Of a stretch of DNA of 64,000 nt, positions 1-11,275 are shown in pieces (positions within the stretch are counted from its first letter, which is position 1; the number at the start of each line of letters is the position of its first letter). Position numbers and translations under genes: made by a program. The notes beneath the pieces are model-generated. The model did not search any database and had not been told where the DNA came from. It worked only from the letters and a program-made list of their open reading frames with translations. The stretch lies in contig NC_091966.1 of NCBI RefSeq assembly GCF_036711975.1, forward strand, positions 9,741,501 to 9,805,500. Reading direction: 5' to 3'. This DNA comes from Onthophagus taurus (lineage: Eukaryota; Arthropoda; Insecta; Coleoptera; Scarabaeidae).

Positions 1-760
1 TCTTTTCGTGTTTTACATTTACCGTTTAAAATTAAATAAAAAAAAGAGTTAAAAGAAATGTATTAAAATCTTTTCTTTTAATTAATCTTTCTCTGTTACC
101 ACCACCTTTATTTTTTGTCTTTCTTTGAAAAATCCTTTGAATTAATCCCAGATACAAGAATCGCAAAAAGAAATTCTTTTTGACATTCAATAAAAAAACA
201 GGTCAATTTTCTTTTTAATGCCGACAGTTTCGTTACTGTTGGCCCCGTTTTAAATGAGTAAATGGGGGATTTTGACAAACAATAGGCTCCATTTCCGCAA
301 ACAAAACTGTCTCCGTTCGCGACCGATTCGAGCACGAGGGGAAACGGAAGGGACGGGGTTGGTGGGAATTGTGAGTGATTGTTGACTACTCGGAAGGTAA
401 GCGACGAAGCGATCTCGGGAAAACTGGCGTCTTCAGGGGCTTTTCAGGGAAATCCTCGATTATTGCCGGAACTGAAGCGCGAGGCGTCCGTTTTGTTCGG
501 GGAAAATCGGTCGGGAAATCCGCGGAAATACCCTTAGGAGAAAAGAGGAACTCTTTGTTTTCATGTTAACGAAAAAAAGATCCTTCCTGTTTAAATCCTT
601 TTTCTTAAAAAATAAGAAAAAAGATATTTTTAAAATTTTATTTCTCAACAGAAATTAAACCTTTCACATTACATATTAAGTTTACTAATTTTCTATTTAG
701 ACTTTTTATTAAGAACGATGATAAATACTACTTCAAGATGTTTTATTTGTATTAGCTTAC
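1..760. other. Non-coding (downstream intron of the serotonin transporter gene)
   Basis: No supported exon here. The strong donor next to 761 means the transporter gene continues leftwards, so this is probably its next intron. A GC-richer patch at about 290-540 has short chance ORFs on both strands with no family resemblance that I can recognise. Confidence 0.4.
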
Positions 761-2535
761 CTTTTAAAGCAGGACATATCCGTTTCCAAATTGTTAAGCA
801 ACCACTTCTGTGGAATTGTCCAAGTGCTAACTCCATATAGAAGAGAGGTAGGCCTCCAAAGATGAGCATAAGAGTGTATGGAATAAGAAACGCACCTAAA
901 AAATTAAAATCAATATAAATTTTATTAATTATAGTTGTTATGCGGAAAATATCCCAATATTTATTGATAAAGATCAAAAGAAGGAAATATATTTTAGAAT
1001 AGAATCGATTTCGATATAATTTAATACAAAGATAGAATTGACCAAATAATTTATACATTTCAAAATATTCGTTACAAATCTTTACTCATTATCCACAAAT
1101 AGTGCATCCAGTTCCGATATTTGGTCTCGAAACAGTTAACGCACTTGGAAAGTGTGTCTTAGATTAAGTGCAGTTTGTACTTAAATAGTCTTCTGCGCAA
1201 TTATCCTCCGTGGAAAAAGTTTGTTATTACTGCTTCACTTTCATTTGGTATCTCGTAGATTATGGTGATATCCTCTGATCTATTAAAGATAGCATCAGCA
1301 TATACAATGACATTCTAATATGTACTTTATCGTTGGAGTTCTTTCGAGATTTTGACTTACTTACTATAATTTTGAAATTTCTTTCCTTTAGGTCATTGTG
1401 AATGTCTTCCGCAGGTGTTGGGAGATCCAAATTTCTGATCTTCATTTGTATGCTAACATCACGCTTATGTCTTTTGTTTTCCTATGTATGCCATTCAATA
1501 CTAAATTTATTTATTGCAGCTTTAACTTGATTGTTATTCATCTTATAGTCGACACTTGACAGCCTTCCAATGTTCTTTTTCCAACTTGTCCCATTAATAT
1601 ATTCAAAGCTAAACATTTTTTGACTTCGGTTATCGTTGTATCTTGCCACTACTAAGTGTTCTTTACACAGTTATATATAAACTACATATTTTTTTGAAAA
1701 AAAAACCACTTCACCACTTTTGAAATGTTTTCTGCATTTCTTGGTAACACTATAAAAACTTAACACTTAAAACAATGAAATAATTTTGAACCCACATAAT
1801 ATTGAATATTGAAATTGTCAAAGAGTAAAGGATTTTAAAACTATTGATTGAAACATTTACAATATAAAGTAATTATGTGTTGGCCCGGAAGAGATCCTTT
1901 TAACTTTAACCACTTGAAACGCGTTCCAATTCAGAATGAATTCAAGTGAAGAGAGGGCGCTCGAGTCTTATAGAAAAAAAGCTGCGATAAACACTTTACT
2001 CTTTCAATTTCAGAGTATGTACAGAAGCTTTCAGAGAGTAAGAAGTACGCTTCCAATTAACCCAATACCCTGCAGACGTCTCGGATTTGCCGATTCGAAG
2101 AGATAAGATCGAGAAACGTTCATTAGCTCCCTATTCAAGTCACGGTAAACTCGACGCGGCGACAAATAACGCTATTAAGTTGGGTGTGAAAGGGTTGTTT
2201 TGTTAAAACTTACCTCCTCCGTTCTGGTAACAGATATAAGGAAACCTCCATACGTTCCCCAAATCCACAGCGAAACCCACCACAGCCAAAAGAAACTCCA
2301 CCTTTTTGTTCCATTGTTCTCTTTGACGATCCGGAGTTAGTGCCACTACGACCACTCTTGTACAATCGCGGGTTGGTTTTTGTACCATTTTTGTATCCTT
2401 CTTTGTTCCCAACGTGGGGTTTGTTTTCTCGCCAGGTTTATTATCCATTTTTGCGTCATTTACGGGCGGTGGCGGTTTTGCGTTTTCTCCATTACTTGTA
2501 CAATTTTCACCTTTTCCGTCCATGGTCATATCCAT
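761..2535 (-). CDS. SerT: Sodium-dependent serotonin transporter (SLC6 family), N-terminal part, two exons
   Basis: Exons are 2214-2535 and 761-895 (minus), joined by a phase-1 GT..AG intron. The first gives a roughly 80-residue hydrophilic cytoplasmic tail, then [10 protein letters not shown] and the start of TM1 with [19 protein letters not shown]. The second continues [20 protein letters not shown] (TM2) and [12 protein letters not shown], ending in a phase-1 donor. The Asp of VDLGNVW is the amine-binding residue of monoamine SLC6 transporters, and the TPDRQRE context is closer to SERT than to DAT or the GABA transporters (family knowledge). The protein takes serotonin back up across the plasma membrane with Na+ and Cl-. 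I chose the Met at 2535 because a 3' splice site lies only 7 nt upstream (AG at 2543-2544), so the 5' UTR is spliced. The remaining TM segments are off the left edge. Confidence 0.9.
1254..1560 (-). mobile_element. Jockey-type LINE ORF1 (gag) fragment, PRE_C2HC-like
   Basis: Inside SerT intron 1. The minus-strand frame reads [20 protein letters not shown] then [10 protein letters not shown], which matches the pattern of the PRE_C2HC domain of jockey-clade gag proteins (a conserved P..I...L...F). Stops occur upstream and no RT is attached, so it is a short dead fragment. Judged by eye only. Confidence 0.4.
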
Positions 2536-2547
2536 GTTTTTTCTAAA

Positions 2548-5500
2548 TAATATAAATTTTTACAATAAAAAATTTTACATTATAAAAAGAAAAAAAATAA
2601 CGATACAGAAATTATCTTTGAGTCAAGCTAACATAAATAATAAATATGTTGCTCATAATGAAATTATTTTGGTTTATTATCTTTATTGAGTGTTGAAAAC
2701 CATATTGTCCCATTACGCTATCCCTAGTATTTGTTTTATTTTCAATTAGGATTTCTGGCGGTATTGATTAAAGTAAATAGACAAACTAGATAATAAATGA
2801 GAATAGTTTTATTCATTTCCAAATTACATTAAACTAGTAATAAAAAATTTTGATAAATTATTTTTGGATAAGTTTTGAATTCTTCTAACATATGTCTCAA
2901 TAATAAATAACAAATACATTTTAGCAATAGATTACTATTAGGAAACTACTATTAACCACCCTATCTTCTAAAAATCTTGTCGTTATGATGACATACGCTA
3001 AGAAATATGATTAAGAGAGGAAGAATAACATTGAGCAAATATGATATTGTTCCACGGTGTAACTAGCATAAGTAAAAAGTGACCATTTTAGAGTTTATGC
3101 CATTTTGCCTTGGCAGCATCGATTTATCGTAATCAAAATTTAAGTTAGTTTTATGAACTATCTCACTTCGGTATTTTTATTTTTGTATTTTCTATTTCTC
3201 TTCTAGTTTTTATAAGTCGAACTAATAAATAACTCGTGATTGTAAATGGACAAATATTGTTCATTTACTTTATTTAACCTCACCCACAGATTTTAAAGGA
3301 TATGCATATTTTAAATTTTATAGTGCATTTTAAGCGCTTAAACTAATATTTTTGGAGCATATTTTTGGTTTTCGTAATAGTTTTATTTTTTTTTTATTTA
3401 TAGAAACTTTTGATATTATTTTACACTTATTTTAATTTATTTATAAGCTATTTCATCTAGGCGTCAGTAATGTCTTATGTAATACTTGAATTAAGCTTGC
3501 ATTGTAATTGCAGTGTAAATAATTAAACCCATGCTTTGAATCTTTGCATTCACGTTTAGATTTACAAGACCTGTTAAACAGAAATTTATTTTATAAGAAG
3601 TCTTTATTCCCACGTTATGTGTTGAAACTACTACCAATCTTATTTTTTATATCATTTTGACAAGATCTAATATCAAAATTTCTCTTTAAAGCTCGGTTGT
3701 GTTCACGACGCTACAAAAAGAAAGAAAAAAACTCGACAACACTGTCGGAATGTGTGTTTAAGACATCTCGCCATTAACAAAATTGGTTCGTTTCCATTAA
3801 GAATTCGACGAAATGAACAAATCACAAAACTTTAGAAATGTTGTCATTGCTTGTTATGTTTTCTATTTTAGTTTGCTGTTGAAACAATAAAGGTTATTTT
3901 CAATAAAAAGTTGAATTTTATTATGCGGAGATATTCGTAAATGCGGTTAACAGAACAATGTATAATGTGCATAGAGTTTGTTGCGGCTTCATGTACATAT
4001 ATAGATAATCTATAAGCTAAAATACGATCGATGATTCAAAAAAAAAATCAAACAAAGCGGTAATTCTTTTTGTACGTGCCTCTTTTTTGTGTTGTTTCGA
4101 GGGAGAGCCCGTGGGGTTTTAATTTGGTAAATGGAAGTGGGTAATCCGATACTCTTTAATTAGGGATCGCAGCATTGATGCCATCATCAAAAAAATCATT
4201 AATATTCTTAATTGTGGTCCATTTAACGTATAAAACAAAAATTATCGGAAAATTAAGAACTTATTAAAAACAAGTGTAGTCTATAAATAGTGTTGATGAT
4301 TGTAATTACACGCAGTGTGACATCGTTAACTTAGCGTGGAAGTTGGTCTCGTCGGTAACGGTCAATTTCACGAGACGTCAGTGTTAAAGCAACCATGTAA
4401 ATGAACACGAACCGCGTGATTACGACCCTTGACAAATGGCCGGACACGACCACAAAGGGACACGGTTCAGCGAAATTCCATACGAACCAAGCCGTAAATG
4501 TTATCGGGATTTCAGTCAAAACGTTCCACCCTCTTATCTTTTGAACCCAGTTGTTCCAGTTACCATCATAAGATATTTGCAAATTAATTCATCCACACTA
4601 CAATCAACACGTTATTTCAGCTATCATCAACAACAGTTTTGAAAATTTACTAACACGTTAATATTAGGGTACTTGTGAAAACGATATTAATAGAGAACCA
4701 GAAATTTGAAGTAACTCATACATAGTATTGCATTGTTCAAATTTAAAACAAATTGATTTTCCAACGAATGATATAGTCTAAGTATCTCTCTATCAAAAAA
4801 TAATAGTACCAAGAGAAACTCGCTTTAAAAAAGTTAATGGTTAGATTTTTGTCCAGTTAAGCATAAAAACGTCATCTGTATGGATTGTGTCCTTTCTGCA
4901 TTACATGGTGTTCTCTAGTGAGTAATGGGTGAAGTGGTTGAAGTATCAACAGCTGTGAGGTTTAAGTTTATGAAGAAATATATGCCAAATACTGTAAAAG
5001 TAACGTTCCATAAAAATTAAGTTATCTCTTTCGATATAGAAGAAACTATGTACGCTTTAATAGATAATATAAGTGATGAGCAAGTTGTAGATTCCGCTAT
5101 TGGAAGCGATTCTGACAAGCAATAATGCTGATGATATGTTTAGGCTTTGATGATGGCTGAATAGCTAATCTAAATTTTTGAAACAAATGAACAAAATCAA
5201 TAAGTATCTGGTGAGGAGTTTGAGGTTCTAATTAACTTAATACAGGTACTACAAGTATTACTGATACAGATTCACCATCTTCAATACTTTATTTTATTAA
5301 AAATTGATCGATATTTAAGAAAATCGAGAAATGACAGCTCAAAGATGTCAAAGAAAGGAGAACGCAACTTCGATAAATTATGCAAGATAATACCCTTGAT
5401 GAAAATATTGAATATGAGTTTTATAGCGACTTTCAGCCCGAAAAAAGTTTATAACTGAATGAAAGTATGGTTGCAACTAAACTGAATTGGTAAGACTTTT

Positions 5501-6600
5501 ATAATTTTCTACATATGACGTTAAAAAAGAGAGTGTGAAGGATGATCGACTGCCCTTCGAAAAATCTAGGGGGTGGAACATATAATTTTAGAAGTTGCGC
5601 GCGTTAGTTTCCCCAAATTAATATAATAAAACCTGAACAACCAATATTTGATTGTTATGCTAAAATATTTGGGCTAAGAAAGCGTCAACAGGTTGGGTAT
5701 GAAAAAAGTTTTGAAGGATTTGGTAGTGTGTCGCTATTTATATCTGATTATAATGAAAATAGGGAGGACGTGGAAATCTTGTTTGTACGAGAACATTGTG
5801 GCCACAAACCGATGGCCCCATAGTTGATCACAAGAAATTATTAACCTCAGTCAACTATTGTTGACTTCACCTAAGAGAAGTATACTTCTCTGTACTAGAT
5901 ACAACACAAATATCATATTATATATGTTTCGCACCTTTTAACATTCGAAATTTTAACTGATCGAAAAAACAACCAAGAAAAAGTTATCTACAGTTTCAAA
6001 TTCGCAACATTTATCTTTTTTGTGTCTCTTTTTCATACTTTTGCATTAAATTATGACTTTCTGATTTATTATTATTTCCCATACAAAGGATTAAGGTATT
6101 TCGTGCTTTAATTTGCTGTTATCCATTGTTTTTTGAAACTTATTGTGAAATCTATTTTTGAAGATAGAGCGCATAAAATGTTTAGATAGGCTTAAGACTG
6201 GTATGATACAAAATACAAAAATTCTTGGGAAACACCTATAGATTATTCTAAAGGACGCTATTAATCTCTGTAGCAAGTACGTGGTTGTTTGAGATGGTTC
6301 TTTAAAGTTTCCTTGATTTCTTTTAATTTTGATTTCAATTATGTTAAAGTGCATGAACAATGTTTTCATCCAAAAACAGTTGATTTAGTTGATAGATTAT
6401 CTTTCGTTTCAATTTATAATATTAGTCAGTGGTAAAAATATAGATGATACTCAAACAAAATGACCTTTGAATTAAAAGTACACTTATTTCATAAGATTTA
6501 TAAAAATTATACCATTACTTGAAGATTTTAGAGCCATGCAAGTGGACACACATATTGCAGAAAACAATAACAAGTGTGACTATCGCAAAAACGTTCAAAA
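2548..6600. other. Non-coding stretch 5' of SerT coding exon; degenerate repeats
   Basis: AT-rich DNA without a convincing exon. Short open stretches at 4331-4642 occur on both strands and resemble no family I know. From about 4900 to 6400 there are broken reading frames on the plus strand (for example a DNISDEQVVDSAIGSDSDK stretch near 5060-5125 that recalls the acidic N-terminus of piggyBac-like transposases), too degraded to name. Confidence 0.3.
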
Positions 6601-6639
6601 GTACCATAAATATTGTAAATCGTTATTTGATCTATAATT

Positions 6640-7040
6640 CATGTAGAGAAAGTCATCAGTGATCTAACCACATATTATGGCTTAGCAATCCGAAGAATCA
6701 CCGCATCTGTGCCAATAATTAAAAATGAAATGTGGGCTGCATTTTACCATAATAGTTCAACAGATAACAATCCTCAACACCGTTATTATCTCCCTGGGTA
6801 AGATAGGTGGTGTAAATGGTTCCAAGCAGAAGCGAATAACAATTTAAACAATTTTAAGCACAAGAGACTACCACTTTATTCTTTTTCAGATTTAACATCA
6901 GAGGATTTACTGGAACGCTGTTTAGGAGAAAACACCGAGAATAGCAATGAAAGTCTTAATTTGCACATTTAGACGTACCTATATTCTAAACCATCTGCAT
7001 TCTGGACTAAAGAAGTTCAGTTTGCAACGCATCTAACAGT
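6640..7040 (+). mobile_element. MULE/Mutator-like transposase remnant
   Basis: Plus-strand frame reads TTYYGLAIRRITASV, later WAAFYHNSSTDNNPQHRYYL, WCKWFQAEANNN and SEDLLERCLGENTENSNESL. This order (YYGLAIRRN, then W..YHK.STD..PQH, then W C KW, then LL.RCLG..TQN.NES.N) is what I associate with the insect Mutator-like transposase family. Internal stops show it is a relic. No intact TIRs were identified. Confidence 0.5.
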
Positions 7041-7060
7041 TTGAATTTTTGAAAAAAATT

Positions 7061-7235
7061 TCGATATTCAATATAGTTTAGCGGAAAATCGCGTTATAGT
7101 AGGATGCGGTTATGTTGAAAACGGCTGAGTGGATTTTAACGCGGTTTTAACCAAAATATGGTAAATAATTGCATTTGTCGAATACCGTTATTTGTTTATC
7201 AAAGTTATGCCTCCCTAATTTTTTAGAGCAATTTA
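7061..7235 (+). repeat. Partial copy of the fold-back repeat family
   Basis: The segment running from TTCGATATTCAATATAG through GCGGAAAATCGCG to the CCTCCCTAATTTTTTAGAGC tail is closely similar to the internal arm of the 1.08-kb palindrome at 7638-8719 and to 14500-14660. Confidence 0.6.
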
Positions 7236-7279
7236 CGCGAATTGCCATGTCGCGAGAGGGGGTATAGCATTTTTTTTCA

Positions 7280-7640
7280 AAGAAATTAAGTTCTAGCCAG
7301 GTCAAATATTCCACATTTGATAGGGAATTATCAATCTATTCAGCTATAAAGCATTTCAAAAATTTTTTACATGAAAAGCAATTTACTACATTCATTGACC
7401 ACAAGCCGCTAGTAACAGTATTCTTTTCAAAATCAGAGAAATCGCCTAGACAGACAAGGTATGTTAGCTACATTGTAAAATGTACTTCCCAAATTACTTA
7501 TGTAAAAGGAAAACATAACGTTGTTTCAGACACTCATTCTAGAATGAATATAACCTGTTTGAATTCTGAATACCCATTAGAATCATTAATTAAAGAGGCA
7601 TAAGATTCAGATATAGAGTTGAAACATAATTTCGTCTACT
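7280..7640 (+). mobile_element. Ty3/gypsy retrotransposon RNase H fragment
   Basis: Frame reads SSSQVKYSTFDRELSIYSAI then FTTFIDHKPLVTVF then YVKGKHNVVSDTHSRM. These are the consecutive landmarks of gypsy-type RNase H: YSTFDREL, T.DHKPL and VKGK.N.VAD.LSR. It ends in a stop at about 7602 and the flanking pol domains are absent. A dead fragment, abutting the start of the fold-back element. Confidence 0.8.
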
Positions 7641-8719
7641 ATCCGTGCAAAAAGTCAAGGCCCCTCACTTTAGAGATCGATATCTTCGTAACCGCTCGAT
7701 GGAAAAATTGAGGTAAAGTTTATTGTAATCAGTGAACATTTCTGCGTATCACATGTTAATTTGGAAATTTTCGGGTCCGCGGTTTTTCTTTTATCGCTAC
7801 TTAAATGAAAAAAGTACTCGATTTTTGAGAGTGCCAGCAACTTTGTCTACTTTGCGATTTTTTTTCTCCAAAACTAGTTGACGAAAAAATTTCAAATTTG
7901 AACTGGTGGTAAACCGATGTCTTCTTAATGTGGGGCATATTTTATTTTTTCGATATTCCATATAGTTTCGCGGAAAATCGCGGTTTAGTAGGATGCGGTT
8001 ATTTCGAAAACAACCTGGCGGATTTCAACGTGGTTTTTACTAAAATATGTCAAATAATGGCGGTTGTCGGATTCCGTTATCGGTTTTTCAAAATTAGCCA
8101 TGCGGGGTGAGGAGGGTTCCGTCTAATCAGAACAGATGGTGTGTCCCAGACAGTACGTCGCGCCGTTATCTTACCTACAGAAAGAAATAAGGCGCGACGT
8201 CCTGTCTGGGACGCACCATCTGTTTGTAATTCCATTAAATCGTTCTTAAAAAATTAGGGAGCTAATTTTGAAAAACTGATAACGGAATCCGACAACCGAC
8301 ATTATTTGACATATTTTAATCAAATCCGCGAGGAAATCCACCCAGCCGTTTTCGACATAATGCCGTCTTACTAAACCGGGGTTTTTCCGCGAAACTGTAT
8401 GGAATATGAATAAAATAAAATATGCCACTCATTCAGAACACATCAGGATACCAACTGTTTAAAAATCCAATTTTTTAGTACGATAGTCTTCGAGAAAAAA
8501 AATCGCAAAGTTGACAAAGTTGCCGGTACAGTAAAAAATCGGGCACTTTTCATTTAACCAGCGATAAAAAGAAAACCGTGGATCCGAATTTTCAAATTAA
8601 CATATGTTACGTAGAAATGTTCAGTGATTACAACAAACTTTGTCGCAATTTTTTTTATCGAGCTGTTGCGAAGATATCGATCTATAAAGTGAGGGGCCTT
8701 GACTTTTTGCACGGATAGT
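7638..8719. repeat. Large palindromic fold-back element, about 1.08 kb
   Basis: The left end ACTATCCGTGCAAAAAGTCA (7638) is the exact inverse of the right end finishing at 8719, and the arms match imperfectly all the way to a central hairpin at about 8130-8223. The two mirror-image short ORFs at 7928-8110 (+) and 8246-8428 (-) encode near-identical peptides (both contain KICQIM.VVGFRY), which confirms that the arms are inverted copies. The central stem pairs CAGATGGTGTGTCCCAGACA with its partner, around a loop containing TTACCTACAGAAAGAAATAA. No transposase lies inside. Confidence 0.85.
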
Positions 8720-8731
8720 AATCGGAAACGA

Positions 8732-8950
8732 TAATGCGTTCCAGACAGGACGTCGCGTGTTTGTTTTACCTACGGAAAGAAATAAAGACGCGACGCCCAG
8801 TCTGGAGCACACACCAGTATCATCTTTTTTCTCAAAAATCGGGTACTTTTTTCATTTAACTCGCGATAAAAAGAAAATCGCAGAATCGAAAATTTTCAAA
8901 TTCACATATGTTACGTAAAAATGATTAGTCATCGAGCGGTTGCGAAGATA
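8732..8950. repeat. Second hairpin copy of the fold-back family, plus half arm
   Basis: A stem (GTTCCAGACAGGACGTCGCG ... CGCGACGCCCAGTCTGG) surrounds the loop TTACCTACGGAAAGAAATAA. It is followed by an arm (8825-8950) that repeats the sequence at about 8530-8665, including GCGATAAAAAGAAAA and TTCACATATGTTACGTA. Confidence 0.7.
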
Positions 8951-8958
8951 TCACATGC

Positions 8959-9160
8959 GGGTTTAGTCGCATTAAGAGACGCACGGGTAAACCCGAATGC
9001 TTCTAGTTCGAGGTCAAGTGCTAGCGTTAGTCCTAATTTTAATTGTTTCCCAGCGCTAGATTATTGTATATTTTTATTTAACTCAAAGTGGAATTAGCAC
9101 TAGACCTAGATCTAGAAACATTCGAGTTTAGTGGTCTTAAGAGATGCACGGTTAAACTCG
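8959..9160. repeat. 202-bp hairpin-ended palindromic element
   Basis: Each end is itself a stem-loop: GGGTTTA (8959-8965) pairs with TAAACCC (8988-8994), and CGAGTTTA (9123-9130) with TAAACTCG (9153-9160). Just inside, CGAATGCTTCTAGTTCGAGG (8994-9013) is inverted relative to the stretch ending CTAGAAACATTCG (about 9125). The loops carry TTAAGAGACGCACGG and TTAAGAGATGCACGG in the same orientation although the stems are inverted. No coding capacity and no clear target duplication. Confidence 0.6.
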
Positions 9161-10620
9161 ATAAAGATTTTTCTTTTATATTATTAACCTTATTAAGTCT
9201 CAAACTAACATTACAAAGCACGAATAGAATAAATTAAGCGTTTACTAATCAATGCTTCAAAGTGTGAAATAATGAATTTTTTCGAAACGTTATGTGTCAA
9301 TAATGGGAAATGGCTAAACCGATTTTAACGCGATTTGAATTTTTAATACTTCATTTTCCTTGAAGTTGAATCCTGAAAACGAAATTTTGATTTCCTAAAT
9401 TTATAGAGCGACTTACAATTATGATTCAGGTCGTAGCGTGGTGAAGCCTTAGGCGATCTGTATCAAAATTATTAGGATGATTATTATTATTCATTATTAG
9501 TTATATGTTCAAAAAACTTATGAATAGTAAACCTCAAAAAAAAAGTTTTAGCAGAAAACCCTCTTTATCACCACCTTGCATTTTATGACACCACGCTCAC
9601 AAAAATGATACACCTTTTAAACGAAAGGAAGCTGTCGTCGTCGACAGACAACCTCTTAAAACGATGGCAATAGAACACGTTTCCGAAGGAAAACGAGGGG
9701 GAGACAAAGTTTTTCTTTCCCCTCGCCCCCAACAACGCAACGCAACGAAAGAGAAAAAATAAGATCTTTACGATCAGCGTTTTTCGTCAACGTTAGTTTT
9801 ATCTCGGCTACGTGATGACACCTAAAAATTCGCTTTCTCTCTATATGTTTGTAGGTATATAAAAATCTCTACCCGCTTTGTCAATGCTTTACGATTGAAT
9901 CTTTACTGCGGGTTAAACCGATTTTATCTTTAACATTTTTTTTTTGTCAACGCAGCAAAAAGTTTAAAAATTACTTATTTAAATACATATTTCGTTTTCA
10001 CGGAAAACCGGCAATAATTTACATATATTGTCTCCTCTCCCCGTTGTTATGAACGTGATTGTGGATTTTAAAGCCCCTTTTCACGCGCTACTGAGCCTTT
10101 TGTCGGTTCTGCTGCGATTTGCGAGATGATTAGTAAAGTTTTTTCTTTCGCGCACGAATTTTCCTCAAAGGAAAAAAATAAAAAAGGGATGATTAATATT
10201 TTGACGCGTTTAATTAAAAGAATGGAAAAAAGCGACAATGATGTATTATTTAATTGTCCTTGAATAACACCAATGTTTTTTAAAACGTTACATACTATTT
10301 CATTATTTCATACAGCAGAATAATTTAACGCAATTATTTTCAAAGTATCCTAAAATTGTTGGAAACTCTTTTCAGTTCCATGAAAAACTTAAAAAGATAT
10401 CATCAATAATTTTTTTCAAGAAATTGTACAATGCATGCTTTTTCTTGTTAAATTGTGTTTCCAGAAACTTTTTGTGGGACACAAATATTTAAATGAAAAA
10501 TACTTGAAAGCGTTTTGAAATAAAAATAAGCTGGGATTAATATTTAATTTTAATTCACTTAATTTAGGTAAAAGCAAAAATAATTCAACCGTAGTTAACA
10601 CGAGTATAGTGACGTAAATG
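9161..10620. other. Non-coding stretch
   Basis: No exon supported. Contains a GC-richer, purine-rich patch at 9600-9790 and a GTATATAAAAATC TATA-like sequence near 9855 with no associated gene that I can identify. Confidence 0.3.
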
Positions 10621-10625
10621 CTTAC

Positions 10626-10950
10626 CTTTTCAAAGCGTCATCGGCAGCTTTGGCGGTCCGTGAGGTGGCAGCATGCTCGTCGGCGCGTAAACGCGGGGGA
10701 TCGGACGAGCGCCCGCTGATCCTCCTTCTGCTACTGGTACTCTGCTGTTAGCGGCAGTGACGTCCTCCTGGTCTACTATGCCTCTTTCCTTCCTTCCTTT
10801 CACCGTCCAGGCCGTTGGAAATCTGAACGGATCACGCGCTCGCACGCGGATTTCTATACCCTGTGTATTTCGAGGCGCCCCCATGGCACCTGCGCTACTC
10901 ACGTCACCTCCACCATTTCTTTTTTACTGCTTTAAATGTACTCTTCTAAC
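10626..10950 (-). other. Putative 5' UTR exon (possibly of SerT)
   Basis: A GC-rich island that ends, on the minus strand, in a consensus donor (AAAAG|GTAAGC at 10626/10625). Its 90-codon ORF (10630-10902) stops 8 nt before the donor. The frame that is open at the donor has a stop upstream and no Met, so it reads as untranslated. The SerT coding exon begins just after a 3' splice site, so it needs an upstream 5' UTR exon on this strand. This is the best candidate seen, about 8 kb away. The link is inference, and the 5' limit is arbitrary. Confidence 0.3.
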
Positions 10951-11275
10951 TTAAAGAAAGAGAAACTTGTTAATTAAAAAGACTTTATTATTCCATGAAA
11001 TGTTTAATGACTAAATAAAAGAATTTATTGGAAAATCATAAAATGTGGCGTTGGACAAACTTAAATATGTTGAACATCATGTGAACTTCAATATTTATTT
11101 ATGCATCATGACGGAAAAACCACGAGTAGTATTTGGACACAAGTAGCTGAATCACAAATAAAGAAATTTGTGTTGTTCTTCACTTGTATGGCTCATATTG
11201 GAGTAAAATTGAGATTTTAAAAGCCGTGCATTTAACTAAAGCATTCAAAGGATTATGATCACTATTGATTTGAAC

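Noticed and set aside
375-648. ORFs in the GC-richer patch at the left edge
   Set aside because: Overlap on opposite strands, no recognisable motif, no splice context.
4331-4642. Overlapping ORFs on both strands upstream of SerT
   Set aside because: No family match, no splice sites that would join them to SerT in frame. Likely chance.
10757-10954. Plus-strand ORF within the GC-rich island
   Set aside because: Shadow of a patch that has a good donor only on the minus strand.
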